This document shows positions 34,343 through 43,152 of a stretch of DNA of 64,000 nucleotides, piece after piece. The notes under the pieces were generated by a model that saw nothing but the letters and a program-made list of their open reading frames with translations, was not told the origin of the DNA and did not search any database. The stretch is from positions 1 through 64,000 of the forward strand of contig JAHBYZ010000014.1 in the NCBI GenBank assembly GCA_019635695.1. The letters run 5' to 3'. Every line of letters begins with the position of its first letter. The stretch's first letter is position 1. The stretch is from Rhizobiaceae bacterium (GTDB taxonomy: Bacteria; Pseudomonadota; Alphaproteobacteria; Rhizobiales; Rhizobiaceae). Made by a program: the position numbers and the translations under genes.

Positions 34343-35896
34343 CTACTCCGCCGCTGCCGCGAGCGCGCGCGGCCTGAAATCATCTGGGAAATGCCTGATC
34401 GCGCTCATCACCGGATAGGGCGTGAAACCGCCCAGCGCGCAGAGCGAGCCGAATTTCATCGTGTTGCAGAGGTCGGTGACCAGAGCGATGTTCTTCTCCG
34501 GCTCGATGTTGCGGGCCACCTTGTCGAGCGTCTCCACCCCGCGCGTCGAGCCGATGCGGCAGGGTGTGCACTTGCCGCAGCTCTCGATGGCGCAGAACTC
34601 CATGGCGAAGCGCGCCTGCTTCAGCATATCGGCGCTGTCGTCGAAGACGGTGATGCCGGCATGGCCGATCAGCCCGTCCTTGCCCGCGAAAGCCTCGTAG
34701 TCGAACGGCGTGTCGAACAGCGAAGGCGGGAAGTATGCGCCGAGCGGCCCGCCCACCTGCACGGCCTTCACCGGCCGACCCGACAGCGTGCCGCCGCCGA
34801 TGTCGTTGACGATCTCGCCCAGCGTCATGCCGAACGCAGCCTCGAACAGGCCGCCATTCTTCACGTTGCCTGCAAGCTGGATCGGCATGGTGCCGCGTGA
34901 ACGGCCGAAGCCAAAATCCTTGTAGAACTGCGCGCCCTTCTCGAGGATCACAGGTACCGATGCCAGCGAGATGACGTTGTTGACGACCGTGGGCTTGCCG
35001 AACAGGCCCTGCAGCGCCGGTAGCGGCGGCTTGGCGCGCACCACGCCGCGCTTGCCTTCCAGCGAATTCAGCAGCGAGGTCTCCTCGCCGCAAACATAGG
35101 CACCGGCGCCGACGCGCACCTCCATGTCGAAGGCGTTGGGCGAGCCGAGCACGGAGACGCCGAGGATGCCCGCCTGACGCGCAAGCTGAATCGCCTTTTC
35201 CATGGCCCGCACGGCGTGCGGATATTCCGAGCGGATGTAGACGAAGCCCTTCGTGGCCCCGACGGCGATGCCGGCGATCGCCATGCCCTCTATGAGCATG
35301 AACGGGTCGCCTTCCATCACCATGCGGTCGGCAAAGGTGGCCGAGTCCCCTTCGTCGGCGTTGCAGACGATGTACTTGCGGTCGGCGACCGCGCCCATCA
35401 CAGTGTTCCACTTGATGCCGGTCGGGAAACCAGCGCCGCCGCGCCCACGCAGGCCCGAGTCGGTCACGGTCTTCACGATCTCGGCCGGCGCCATCGCCAG
35501 CGCTTTGCGCAGGCCGGCCAGCCCGCCGTGTGCCTCGTAGTCGGCCAGCGACAGCGGGTCGGTGATGCCGTTGCGTGCGAAGGTGAGGCGGGTTTGCCTT
35601 GCAAAGAAGGGCAGTTCTTGCGGCTTGCCGAGCAACAGGCGATGCGCGCCGCCGGTGAGGAATCCGGCATCGAACAGCGCCTTCACGTCCGATGGCTTGA
35701 CGGGACCGTAGGCGATGCGGCCGCCTGCGTTCGCGACCTCCACCATCGGTTCGAGGAAGAACGCGCCGCGCGAGCCGTTGCGGATGATGGTTGCGTCGAT
35801 CTTGCGCGCCGAGAGCTCAGCCGCGATGGCCTTGGCCACGCGGTCGGCGCCGACCGCGATCGAAGCGCTGTCGCCGGGAATGAATATCGTCGTCAC
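34343..35896 (-). CDS. fdsB: NAD-dependent formate dehydrogenase, FMN/NAD beta subunit
   Basis: This is the diaphorase subunit that passes electrons to NAD+, 517 residues, a NuoF homologue with a thioredoxin-like N-terminal extension (about 1-110). The FMN/NAD-binding region has GLRGRGGAGFPTGIKW (about residue 150) and GAGAYVCGEETSLLNSLEG. The [4Fe-4S] cluster site is ESCGKCTPCRIGSTRG near the C-terminus. GTG 35896 overlaps the fdsG stop (GTGA) and is preceded by GGAGG, and the product then starts VTTIFIPGD as in homologues. It is followed after 4 bases by fdsA. Confidence 0.95.
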   Translation of the reverse strand: MTTIFIPGDSASIAVGADRVAKAIAAELSARKIDATIIRNGSRGAFFLEPMVEVANAGGRIAYGPVKPSDVKALFDAGFLTGGAHRLLLGKPQELPFFARQTRLTFARNGITDPLSLADYEAHGGLAGLRKALAMAPAEIVKTVTDSGLRGRGGAGFPTGIKWNTVMGAVADRKYIVCNADEGDSATFADRMVMEGDPFMLIEGMAIAGIAVGATKGFVYIRSEYPHAVRAMEKAIQLARQAGILGVSVLGSPNAFDMEVRVGAGAYVCGEETSLLNSLEGKRGVVRAKPPLPALQGLFGKPTVVNNVISLASVPVILEKGAQFYKDFGFGRSRGTMPIQLAGNVKNGGLFEAAFGMTLGEIVNDIGGGTLSGRPVKAVQVGGPLGAYFPPSLFDTPFDYEAFAGKDGLIGHAGITVFDDSADMLKQARFAMEFCAIESCGKCTPCRIGSTRGVETLDKVARNIEPEKNIALVTDLCNTMKFGSLCALGGFTPYPVMSAIRHFPDDFRPRALAAAAE

Positions 35897-36360
35897 GACC
35901 GCACCTCCGCGACGATCTCTGCGATCGTCTCGGCATCCACGCGCCCGATCGGCTGGCCGTCCAGCATGGCGGACGGCGCGCAGGCGCACAGGCCGAGGCA
36001 GTATACAGGTTCCAGCGTGACCGATCCGTCCTTGGCCGTTTCGTGAAAGCCGATGCCCAGCGCCGCCTGCACCTGTGCGGCTATCCTGTCGGAGCCCATC
36101 GACTGGCAGGCCTCGGCCTGGCAGAGCTTCAAGACATGCCTGCCGGCCGGATGCTTGCGGTAGTCGTGGTAGAAGGTGGCGACGCCGTGCACTTCGGCGT
36201 TGGAGAGGTTCAGCGCCTCGGCGATGATCGGCAGACTTTCGGTCGGCACATAGCCGAACTCGTGCTGGATGCCGTGGAGGATGGGCAGCAGCGGCCCCTC
36301 AAGGCCTCGCATTTCCGCGATGACCGCAACAGTCCGGGCTTCGGTACTTTGCGCCTGCAA
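35893..36360 (-). CDS. fdsG: NAD-dependent formate dehydrogenase, [2Fe-2S] gamma subunit
   Basis: A NuoE-like subunit, 155 residues, first gene of the operon. The [2Fe-2S] cysteines are in CQAEACQSMG (about residues 79-88) and YCLGLCACAPSAM (about 119-131). The fold marker is GVATFYHDYRKHPAG. The start appears to be TTG 36360, because GGGAGGG lies 6 bases upstream and no ATG or GTG gives the right N-terminus. It is transcribed from a region with a LysR-type box at 36436-36456 and a likely promoter at 36390-36418. Confidence 0.94.
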   Translation of the reverse strand: MQAQSTEARTVAVIAEMRGLEGPLLPILHGIQHEFGYVPTESLPIIAEALNLSNAEVHGVATFYHDYRKHPAGRHVLKLCQAEACQSMGSDRIAAQVQAALGIGFHETAKDGSVTLEPVYCLGLCACAPSAMLDGQPIGRVDAETIAEIVAEVRS

Positions 36361-36389
36361 CGACGCCCTCCCTTGATAGTGTATACAAG

Positions 36390-36418
36390 CCTAAACCGGA
36401 ATTTCGGCGGAAAATCAA
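36390..36418 (-). promoter_or_regulatory. Candidate fds operon promoter
   Basis: Read on the minus strand, TTGATT (36418-36413) and TTTAGG (36395-36390) are 17 bases apart. The -10 match is poor, as usual for activator-dependent promoters. A start near 36383 would put the LysR box centre at about -63, the classical site for these activators. Confidence 0.4.
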
Positions 36419-36435
36419 TAAAGCCGGATCGTGGA

Positions 36436-36456
36436 TTGATAGGCTATTCCTATCAA
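36436..36456. promoter_or_regulatory. LysR-type binding box (T-N11-A palindrome) for the fds operon
   Basis: TTGATAGG, five bases CTATT, CCTATCAA: eight-base arms, exact, including a T-N11-A core. It lies between the lysR stop and fdsG, 76 bases before the fdsG start. Confidence 0.75.
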
Positions 36457-36479
36457 ACGAGGTGTGATTTCAGGATGCG

Positions 36480-37379
36480 TCAGCGCTTTCGCTGAAGATC
36501 GCCCGCCTGCGCCATCGCCTCGTCCAGAAACGCCGCCACCAGCGGCGTGCGCGGCTCGCGCTCCGCGGCGACGATGCCGACCAGATGGCGCGCATCGGGC
36601 TGGACGATGGGAATGGCCCGGATCGGCTCCGCAAAACCGAATGTTTCCGCGAGGTTGAGCGGCATGATCGACGACCATTTGCCGGTGCGGATGTGCGAGA
36701 ACAGCACGATCATCGAGTTGGACACCAGCGTCGGCCGCGCCGCCACGCCCGCTTCCGCGAGATGCTGGTCGATGATGCGGCGGTTCTGCATGTCGGGCGT
36801 CAGCAGGCAGAGCGGCTGACTGGCCACCTCCGCCCATGTCACGGAAACGCGATCCGCGAACGGCGTGCCGGCGGCGGTGATGAGTTGGTAGCGCTCTTCG
36901 TAGAGCGGCACGGCGACGACGCGGCCCAGAGGCTCGTTGTCAAGATAGGTGATGCCGATGTCGATGTCGAAATTGCCGAGCAGCGACAGGATCTCGATCG
37001 AGGTGCGCGACAGAACCGAGAAGGTCACGCCGGGATGCTTCTCGCGGAACGGCGTGGTCAGCCGCGGCACCATGGCGAGCGCGGTCGGGATGGCGGCGAT
37101 GCGCAGCCGGCCGGACAGGCCCTGGCGCGCGGCGCGCATCTCCTCGCGCATGGTGCGCACGTCGCCGACGATGCGGCGCGCCCACACCAGCACCTGCTCG
37201 CCCTCGGGCGTCAGGCCCTTGAAGCGCGAGCCGCGCACCACCAGCATCACCCCGAGCTGGTCCTCCAGCTGGCGGATGGCGGCCGACAGCGTCGGCTGGG
37301 TGATGCCGAGCTCGTCGGCGGCCTTGCCGAAATGCTGCGCACGCGCGAGCGCGATGAAATATTCGAGCCGGTCGATCAT
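36480..37379 (-). CDS. LysR family regulator, probable activator of formate dehydrogenase
   Basis: A 299-residue LysR-type regulator. The winged helix (about residues 1-62) reads RLEYFIALARAQHFGKAADE and LGITQPTLSAAIRQLEDQLG. The effector domain covers about 90-295. It lies directly upstream of fdsGBA on the same strand, with a T-N11-A palindrome in the 119-base gap, so it is probably the operon's own regulator (FdsR-like), with formate or a related signal as effector. It could also act on other genes. ATG 37379 is at the usual position for the family. Confidence 0.92.
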   Translation of the reverse strand: MIDRLEYFIALARAQHFGKAADELGITQPTLSAAIRQLEDQLGVMLVVRGSRFKGLTPEGEQVLVWARRIVGDVRTMREEMRAARQGLSGRLRIAAIPTALAMVPRLTTPFREKHPGVTFSVLSRTSIEILSLLGNFDIDIGITYLDNEPLGRVVAVPLYEERYQLITAAGTPFADRVSVTWAEVASQPLCLLTPDMQNRRIIDQHLAEAGVAARPTLVSNSMIVLFSHIRTGKWSSIMPLNLAETFGFAEPIRAIPIVQPDARHLVGIVAAEREPRTPLVAAFLDEAMAQAGDLQRKR

Positions 37380-37430
37380 GGCGCGGACGCTATAGCGTGA
37401 CGCGCCCGCGCGCCATGACCTGTCGCGCCG

Positions 37431-37913
37431 TCAGCCGCGCGCCGCCGCGTCGAGCGCCGCCACATCGAGCTTCTGCATCTTGAACATCGCCTGCGTGACT
37501 CGTTTGGCCACCTCGCGGTCCCCGCTGTTCATGTAGCGGTAAAGCGCCTCAGGGACGATCTGCCAGCAGAATCCGTAGGGGTCGACGATCCAGCCGCATT
37601 GGGATTCCTTGCCGCCGGCGGCGAGAAGCTTGTTCCAGTATTCGTCGACCTCCTTCTGGTCGGCGCACAGGATCTGGTGCGAGACGGAGTCGTTGGGCAC
37701 GCCGCCGGGATGCTTGCCGCCGTTGAGGCAATAGAATTCCTGGCCTTCGACGGTGAAGCCGGCGGTGAGAACCTGCCCCTCCTTGTTGTAGGGCTCGGCG
37801 CCGGCCGGCGCGCGCACCACCTCGCCGACCTTTCCGCGAAAGACGGATGCGTAGAATCGCGCGGCTTCCTCGGCCTGCGTCTCGAACCACAGCCATGTGC
37901 TGAGCTTGTTCAT
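37431..37913 (-). CDS. VOC/PhnB-like glyoxalase-fold protein
   Basis: A member of the 3-demethylubiquinone-methyltransferase-like (PhnB) group of the vicinal oxygen chelate fold, 160 residues. It shows the typical opening MNKLSTWLWFETQAEEAARF, the FTVEGQEFYCLNGG strand, and CGWIVDPYGFCWQIVPEAL. Despite the domain name these proteins have no shown methyltransferase role. AGGAG seven bases before ATG 37913 decides the start over an upstream in-frame ATG. It stands alone between lysR and mrp, transcribed away from mrp. Confidence 0.88.
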   Translation of the reverse strand: MNKLSTWLWFETQAEEAARFYASVFRGKVGEVVRAPAGAEPYNKEGQVLTAGFTVEGQEFYCLNGGKHPGGVPNDSVSHQILCADQKEVDEYWNKLLAAGGKESQCGWIVDPYGFCWQIVPEALYRYMNSGDREVAKRVTQAMFKMQKLDVAALDAAARG

Positions 37914-38061
37914 ATCGGTCTCCTCTCGGTTGTCGATGCCAGAGGAACGCGCGAAAGCCACTCTGACCGACATCGGACGCCGCAAAAAGTCGCGCCAGCT
38001 TGGCCCCGCCCGTCAAAATCATTATCTGGACACAGCAAAACGCCGTTACCGGAAGTCAGCC

Positions 38062-39261
38062 ATGGCCGTCACCCAGCAAGCCGTTGTCGAAAAGCTCAGC
38101 ACCATCAAGGGCCCCGACTTCGAAGGCGACATCGTCTCGCTGGGGCTGGTGTCGGACATCTTCATCGCCGACGGCAAGGTGTTCTTCTCGATCACGGTGC
38201 CGGCGGCGCGCGCGCAGGAGCTAGAGCCGCTGCGCGCGGCTGCCGAGCGCGCCGTCAAATCGCTGCCTGGCGTAACGGGGGCGGTCGTCGCGCTGACGGC
38301 GGAAAAGAAGGGCGGCGGCATGGAAGCTGCCCCCTCTCCCCGCCCGACAGCCCGGCCGGCGCCGAAGCCGGCGACCGCACCCGCCCGGCCCGGCGGTCAC
38401 GCGCATCATGGACATGCCGCACCGGCCCAGCAGCAGCCGGGACAGCATGCCGGTCGCCGCGGCGTGCCCGGCATCGAGGCGATCATCGCGGTCGCGTCGG
38501 GCAAGGGTGGCGTCGGCAAATCCACCACGGCCGTGAACCTTGCGCTCGGCCTCAGGGAACTTGGGCTCAAGGTCGGCATGCTCGACGCCGACATCTACGG
38601 CCCGTCGCAGCCTCGCCTCCTCGGCATCAAGGGCAAGCCGACGACGAAGGACGGCAAGATCCTGCAGCCGATGGAGCGCCACGGGCTGAAGGCCATGTCG
38701 ATAGGCTTCCTAGTCGAGGAGGAAACGCCGATGATCTGGCGCGGGCCGATGGTGCAGTCAGCGCTGAACCAGATGCTGCGCGAGGTCGAGTGGGGCCTGC
38801 TCGACGTGCTGGTGGTCGATATGCCGCCCGGCACCGGCGACGCGCAGCTCACCATGGCCCAGCAGGTGCCGCTGGCCGGCGCGGTGATCGTCTCGACGCC
38901 GCAGGACCTGGCGCTCATCGACGCCCGCAAGGGGCTGAACATGTTCAAGCGCGTGGACGTGCCGCTGCTCGGCATCGTCGAGAACATGAGTTATTTCATC
39001 GCCCCCGACACGGGCAAACGCTACGACATATTCGGTCACGGCGGCGCCCGCCGTGAGGCCGAGAAGCTGGGCGTGCCGTTCCTCGGCGAGGTGCCGCTGA
39101 CGATGGACGTGCGCGAGAGTTCGGACGCCGGCGAACCGGTGGTAGTTTCCGATCCGGACGGGCCGCAGGCCAAGGTCTATCGCGGCATCGCGCAAAAGGT
39201 GCTGGAGCGGCTGAAGGTGGAAGCCGGGCAGTCGGCCGCACCGGCGATCGTGTTCGAGTAG
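38062..39261 (+). CDS. mrp: Mrp/ApbC/Nbp35-type P-loop ATPase (Fe-S carrier family) lacking the CxxC motif
   Basis: The family delivers iron-sulfur clusters to target proteins. The 399-residue protein has an N-terminal DUF59/MIP18 domain (about 1-90), a Pro/Ala/His-rich linker (about 95-133), and a ParA-like ATPase domain (about 138-385) with the deviant Walker A VASGKGGVGKSTTAVN and DADIYGPSQPRLLG. The position that holds the cluster-binding CxxC in E. coli Mrp reads ENMSYFIAPDTGKRYDIFG here, with no Cys. This may be a lineage variant or point to a different role. The start is ATG 38062; I see no in-frame start with a better ribosome site. Confidence 0.92.
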   Translation: MAVTQQAVVEKLSTIKGPDFEGDIVSLGLVSDIFIADGKVFFSITVPAARAQELEPLRAAAERAVKSLPGVTGAVVALTAEKKGGGMEAAPSPRPTARPAPKPATAPARPGGHAHHGHAAPAQQQPGQHAGRRGVPGIEAIIAVASGKGGVGKSTTAVNLALGLRELGLKVGMLDADIYGPSQPRLLGIKGKPTTKDGKILQPMERHGLKAMSIGFLVEEETPMIWRGPMVQSALNQMLREVEWGLLDVLVVDMPPGTGDAQLTMAQQVPLAGAVIVSTPQDLALIDARKGLNMFKRVDVPLLGIVENMSYFIAPDTGKRYDIFGHGGARREAEKLGVPFLGEVPLTMDVRESSDAGEPVVVSDPDGPQAKVYRGIAQKVLERLKVEAGQSAAPAIVFE

Positions 39262-39270
39262 TCCGCCCGC

Positions 39271-39726
39271 TCAGCTTTTCGCGCTGACCGTCTCGTTGAA
39301 GGTCGAGAAGAACTCGGCCGCGAGCTTCTTTGAGGTCGAGGCGATCAGCCGGCTGCCGAGCTGGGCGATCTTGCCGCCGACGTCGGCCTTGGCCGTGTAG
39401 GTGAGGATCGTGGCATCCGGGCCGTCCTCCTTCAGCACGACGTCGGCGCCGCCCTTGGCGAAGCCCGCGATGCCGCCCTTGCCCTCGCCCGACAGCGTGT
39501 AGGAATGCGGTGGCTTGAGGTTCTGCAGCTTCACTTCGCCGTTGAACTTCGCCTTGATCGGCCCGATTTTCAGCGAGACAACCGCGGCGAGGTCGGTATC
39601 CGACTTCTTGTCGAGGCTCTCGCAGCCCGGGATACAGGCCTTGAGCACCTCCGCGTCGTTCAGTGCTGCCCAAACCTTGGCGATCGGCGCCTCGATGCGC
39701 TCCTCGCCTGACATGTCGACGGCCAT
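39271..39726 (-). CDS. CoxG-like SRPBCC family protein (CO dehydrogenase subunit G)
   Basis: A 151-residue START/SRPBCC-fold protein. CoxG proteins anchor molybdenum CO dehydrogenase to the membrane or help its maturation. The pattern EAPIAKVWAALNDAEVLKAC and IPGCESLDKK is diagnostic. No coxMSL genes are nearby, so this is an orphan copy; such orphans are common in Rhizobiales and may serve another molybdenum hydroxylase. It is convergent with mrp, 9 bases apart. Confidence 0.9.
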   Translation of the reverse strand: MAVDMSGEERIEAPIAKVWAALNDAEVLKACIPGCESLDKKSDTDLAAVVSLKIGPIKAKFNGEVKLQNLKPPHSYTLSGEGKGGIAGFAKGGADVVLKEDGPDATILTYTAKADVGGKIAQLGSRLIASTSKKLAAEFFSTFNETVSAKS

Positions 39727-39811
39727 GGCTCAATCCTCCGCTCGGCTTTGGCCCGATTGAGGTAGCGCCACGCCGGGCGGAAGTCCATCAGCCGAAGGAA
39801 CGGGATGTAGC

Positions 39812-41305
39812 TCACGCCGCGTTGCGCAGCCTGCCGGCCGCCTGCGCCAGCTCGCGTATGCCCGGCTCGATCTGCTGCAGGCCGATGGACGATATGCCAA
39901 GCCGCATGAAGCGCGAGCGGCCTTCCGGCCGGTCGAAGAACCGGTTGCCCGGCTCGATCAGCACGCCGCGTTCGGCCGCCGCCGACGCGATGCCGTGCGC
40001 GTCGGCGTTCACCGGCCCCCGGAGCCACAGCGACGTGCCGCCCGGCGCCTCAACCGGCCGCCATTCGGGCAGATGCGCGGCGAGCGCGGTGGCTACCCGG
40101 CGGCGGCGGTCGGAGAAGGCGGTCGACAGCCGGCGCACCAGCGCGTCGTGGTGGCCGAGCGACAGGAACAGCGCCACCGCGCGCTGGTTGTTGGCAGGCG
40201 GGTGACGCAGCATGAAGCGGCGCAGGGCACGCAATTCGGCGATCAGCGCCGCGTCGGCGACGATGTAGCCGATGCGCAGGCCCGGCGCGAGCGTCTTGGA
40301 CATCGAGCCGACATAGATGACGCGGCCGGAGCGGTCGACGCTCTTCAGCGCCTGCTGTGGAGCGTCGTCGTTGAGCTGGCTGTCGTAACCGTCCTCGATG
40401 ATGATGCGGTCGTGCCGCTCGGCGTCAGCCAGCAGCGCGCGGCGCCGTTCTTCGGACAACGCCACCATGGTCGGGCAGTGGTGGTTCGGCGTGACGAAGA
40501 CGTAGCCGGCATCGTGCGGCACGGCGGAGGGGTCGATGCCGTCGGCGTCGACGGGCACCGGCACGACCTCGGCGCCCGACAGGCGGAAGATCGAGCGGGC
40601 GTCGGGATAGCCCGGCTCTTCCATCGCGACCTTGGCGCCCCGGCCCATCAGCAGGGTCGCGAGCATGTAGAGCGCGTTCTGCGCGCCGAGCGTGACGATG
40701 ATCTCGTCGGGATTGGCGAAGATGCCGCGTCGCGGCAGCAGCCGCGCCTGGATCTGCTCGATCAGCAGCGGGTCGTCGCGGTCGACCACGTCGCCGGCCC
40801 AGTTGCGGATCTCAAGCACGGCGAGCGCCATGCGGTTGCACTCGCGCCATTCCGCCGTCGGAAACAGCGCCGGATCGAACTGGCCGTAGACGAAGGGATA
40901 GCTGGCCTTGATCCAGTTTTCGGTGGGACGCACGTCCGGCATCGCGCTCGCGGTCACGCGGCGGCGGCCGGTCCAGTCGACCTTGCGCAGCGCGGCGGCC
41001 GGCCGGTCGGCGGTCTTGACCTGCGTGGCGAGCACGTCCGGGTTCACGAAATGGCCGCGCCGCTCCCTTGCGATGAGAAAACCCTGGTCGACGAGCTGCT
41101 GGAAGGCCAGCACTACCGTGCCACGCGCCACGCCCAGCCGGTCGGCCAGCACGCGGCAGGACGGCAGCGGCAGCGACGCCGCGATCTGCCGGTCGAGGAT
41201 GGCGGCGACGATCGCCTGCCTGATCTGGGCCTGCAGCGTCTGGCCCGATTCCGCCGAGATGCGGAACAGGCCGGACCAGATCGCCGAATCGCTGCGCGAT
41301 GCCAT
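39812..41305 (-). CDS. MocR/PdxR-type GntR regulator with aminotransferase domain
   Basis: A fusion of a GntR winged helix (about residues 15-85; LPSCRVLADRLGVARGTVVL) and a fold-type I PLP aminotransferase-like domain (about 120-490), 497 residues. The PLP lysine is in YVGSMSKTLAPGLRIGYIVA. MocR proteins sense PLP, GABA or related amines and bind DNA direct repeats. No pdx, gab or taurine genes are adjacent, so its target is open. A direct repeat TGYGCCAATG lies upstream at 41369-41391. ATG 41305 has GGAG 8 bases upstream; the frame is open further but without coding signal. Confidence 0.92.
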   Translation of the reverse strand: MASRSDSAIWSGLFRISAESGQTLQAQIRQAIVAAILDRQIAASLPLPSCRVLADRLGVARGTVVLAFQQLVDQGFLIARERRGHFVNPDVLATQVKTADRPAAALRKVDWTGRRRVTASAMPDVRPTENWIKASYPFVYGQFDPALFPTAEWRECNRMALAVLEIRNWAGDVVDRDDPLLIEQIQARLLPRRGIFANPDEIIVTLGAQNALYMLATLLMGRGAKVAMEEPGYPDARSIFRLSGAEVVPVPVDADGIDPSAVPHDAGYVFVTPNHHCPTMVALSEERRRALLADAERHDRIIIEDGYDSQLNDDAPQQALKSVDRSGRVIYVGSMSKTLAPGLRIGYIVADAALIAELRALRRFMLRHPPANNQRAVALFLSLGHHDALVRRLSTAFSDRRRRVATALAAHLPEWRPVEAPGGTSLWLRGPVNADAHGIASAAAERGVLIEPGNRFFDRPEGRSRFMRLGISSIGLQQIEPGIRELAQAAGRLRNAA

Positions 41306-41368
41306 GGCTTTCGCTCCGGTGTAAGGACAGGCGCCCCGCGCCGCCCGCAAGGTGAGCAAATGTGGACC

Positions 41369-41391
41369 TGTGCCAATGGTTTGCGCCAATG
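41369..41391. promoter_or_regulatory. Direct repeat, candidate MocR binding site
   Basis: TGTGCCAATG (41369-41378) and TGCGCCAATG (41382-41391) differ at one base and are spaced 13 bases start to start, in the 206-base gap between the divergent mocR and pgi genes. Direct repeats are the usual MocR targets. Confidence 0.5.
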
Positions 41392-41511
41392 AATATTCCT
41401 GATGCTTTTCTTTTGCTCCAGTGATGGTTTGGCGATTGGGCCATCGCGCCGGCTTCCAGCCGTCGCCGTCCCGTTCTAGACAGGAGCATTCGGTCAGGAG
41501 CGGGGACGACG

Positions 41512-43152
41512 ATGCGCAACGCGGCATTCGACAAGGCGCTGGCGGCATTGAAGGCGCATCGCAGTGCAAATGCGGGGATGCGGATGCGCGATGCGTTCGC
41601 GACCGACCCCGGGCGCTTCCAACGTTATTCCGTCCGGCTGGACGACCTCCTGCTCGACTGGTCGAAATGCGCGGTGACCGACGAGACAATGGCCCTGCTA
41701 GGGGACCTAGCCAAGGCGGCTGATGTCGAGGGCCGGCGTGACGCCATGCTCTCCGGCGAGCCGATCAACACCACCGAGGGCAGGGCGGTGCTGCACACGG
41801 CGCTGCGCAACCGCGGCGCGGGCCGGAAGGTGCTCGTCGACGGCAAGGACGTGATGCCGGAGGTCGACGCGGTGCTGGATGCGATGGGTGATTTCGCTGT
41901 TGGCATCCGCTCCGGCGCGACGAAGGGCGCGACGGGCAAGAGTTTCACCGACGTCGTGAACATCGGCATCGGCGGCTCGGACCTCGGCCCGGTGATGGCG
42001 ACGCTGGCGCTGGCCCCCTACCATGACGGTCCCCGCGCCCACTACGTATCCAACATCGACGGCGCGCATCTTGCCGACACGCTGAAGCTGCTCGATCCGG
42101 CGACGACGCTGTTCATCATCGCGTCGAAGACTTTCACGACCATCGAGACGATGACCAATGCCGCCGGCGCCCGCCGATGGGTGGCGGAAGCACTGGGCGA
42201 GCAGGCGGTGGGCAGCCACTTCGCCGCCGTGTCGACCGCGCTCGACAAGGTCGCCGCCTTCGGCATCCCGGTCGATCGTGTCTTCGGCTTCTGGGACTGG
42301 GTCGGCGGCCGCTATTCCCTGTGGGGCGCCATCGGCCTGCCGATCATGCTGGCGGTCGGGCCGGAGGCCTTCGGCCGCTTCCTCGACGGCGCCTATGCTG
42401 TGGACCGCCACTTCGCGGAGGCGTCGCTGGAAAAGAACCTGCCGATGCTGCTCGGACTGGTCGGCTGGTGGCACCGCGTGGCCTGCGGCTACCCCACCCG
42501 CGCGGTCATCCCCTACGACCAGCGGCTGTCGCGGCTGCCGGCCTATCTGCAGCAGCTCGACATGGAATCGAACGGCAAGCGCGTCACGCTCGACGACGGC
42601 ACGCCGCCGACCGTCACCGGCCCGGTGGTGTGGGGCGAGCCCGGCACCAACGGGCAGCACGCCTTTTTCCAGCTGCTGCACCAGGGTACGGACGTAATTC
42701 CGGTCGAGTTCCTGATCGCGGCGGAAGGCCATGAGCCGGAGTTGCGTCACCATCACGATCTGCTGATGGCCAATTGCCTCGCGCAGTCAGAGGCGCTGAT
42801 GAAAGGCCGCACGCTGCAGGAGGCCAAGGCCCAGCTCGCGAAGAAGCTGCCGGCGGCGGAGGTGGAGAAGCTCGCGCCGCACAAGGCCTTCCCCGGTGAC
42901 AGGCCCTCCATCACCATCGCCTATCGCAAGCTCGATCCCTATGCGCTCGGCCGGTTGATCGCGCTCTACGAGCACCGCGTCTTCGTGGAGGCGCAGCTCT
43001 TCGGGATCAATGCCTTCGACCAATGGGGCGTCGAACTCGGCAAGGAGCTGGCGACCGAATTGCTGCCCGTGGTCGAGGGCAAGGTGTCGGCGGCCGGGCG
43101 CGATGCCTCGACGGCGGGCCTCGTGAACTGGCTTTCAAGGCTCGCCGGCTGA
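41512..43152 (+). CDS. pgi: Glucose-6-phosphate isomerase
   Basis: It interconverts glucose-6-phosphate and fructose-6-phosphate in the cytoplasm. The product is 546 residues, the standard length. Family motifs are present: [18 protein letters not shown] (about 150), [17 protein letters not shown], and the signature [18 protein letters not shown] (about 375-392) with active-site Glu and His residues. The start is ATG 41512. Its TGA overlaps the ATG of the HAD phosphatase gene by one base, opening a four-gene sugar-phosphate operon. Confidence 0.97.
   Translation: MRNAAFDKALAALKAHRSANAGMRMRDAFATDPGRFQRYSVRLDDLLLDWSKCAVTDETMALLGDLAKAADVEGRRDAMLSGEPINTTEGRAVLHTALRNRGAGRKVLVDGKDVMPEVDAVLDAMGDFAVGIRSGATKGATGKSFTDVVNIGIGGSDLGPVMATLALAPYHDGPRAHYVSNIDGAHLADTLKLLDPATTLFIIASKTFTTIETMTNAAGARRWVAEALGEQAVGSHFAAVSTALDKVAAFGIPVDRVFGFWDWVGGRYSLWGAIGLPIMLAVGPEAFGRFLDGAYAVDRHFAEASLEKNLPMLLGLVGWWHRVACGYPTRAVIPYDQRLSRLPAYLQQLDMESNGKRVTLDDGTPPTVTGPVVWGEPGTNGQHAFFQLLHQGTDVIPVEFLIAAEGHEPELRHHHDLLMANCLAQSEALMKGRTLQEAKAQLAKKLPAAEVEKLAPHKAFPGDRPSITIAYRKLDPYALGRLIALYEHRVFVEAQLFGINAFDQWGVELGKELATELLPVVEGKVSAAGRDASTAGLVNWLSRLAG

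Noticed and set aside
31729-34377. Open frame of 882 codons antisense to fdsA
   Set aside because: It has no ribosome site, no family pattern and an Arg/His/Ala-rich product, and fdsA on the other strand is certain. It is a high-GC shadow.
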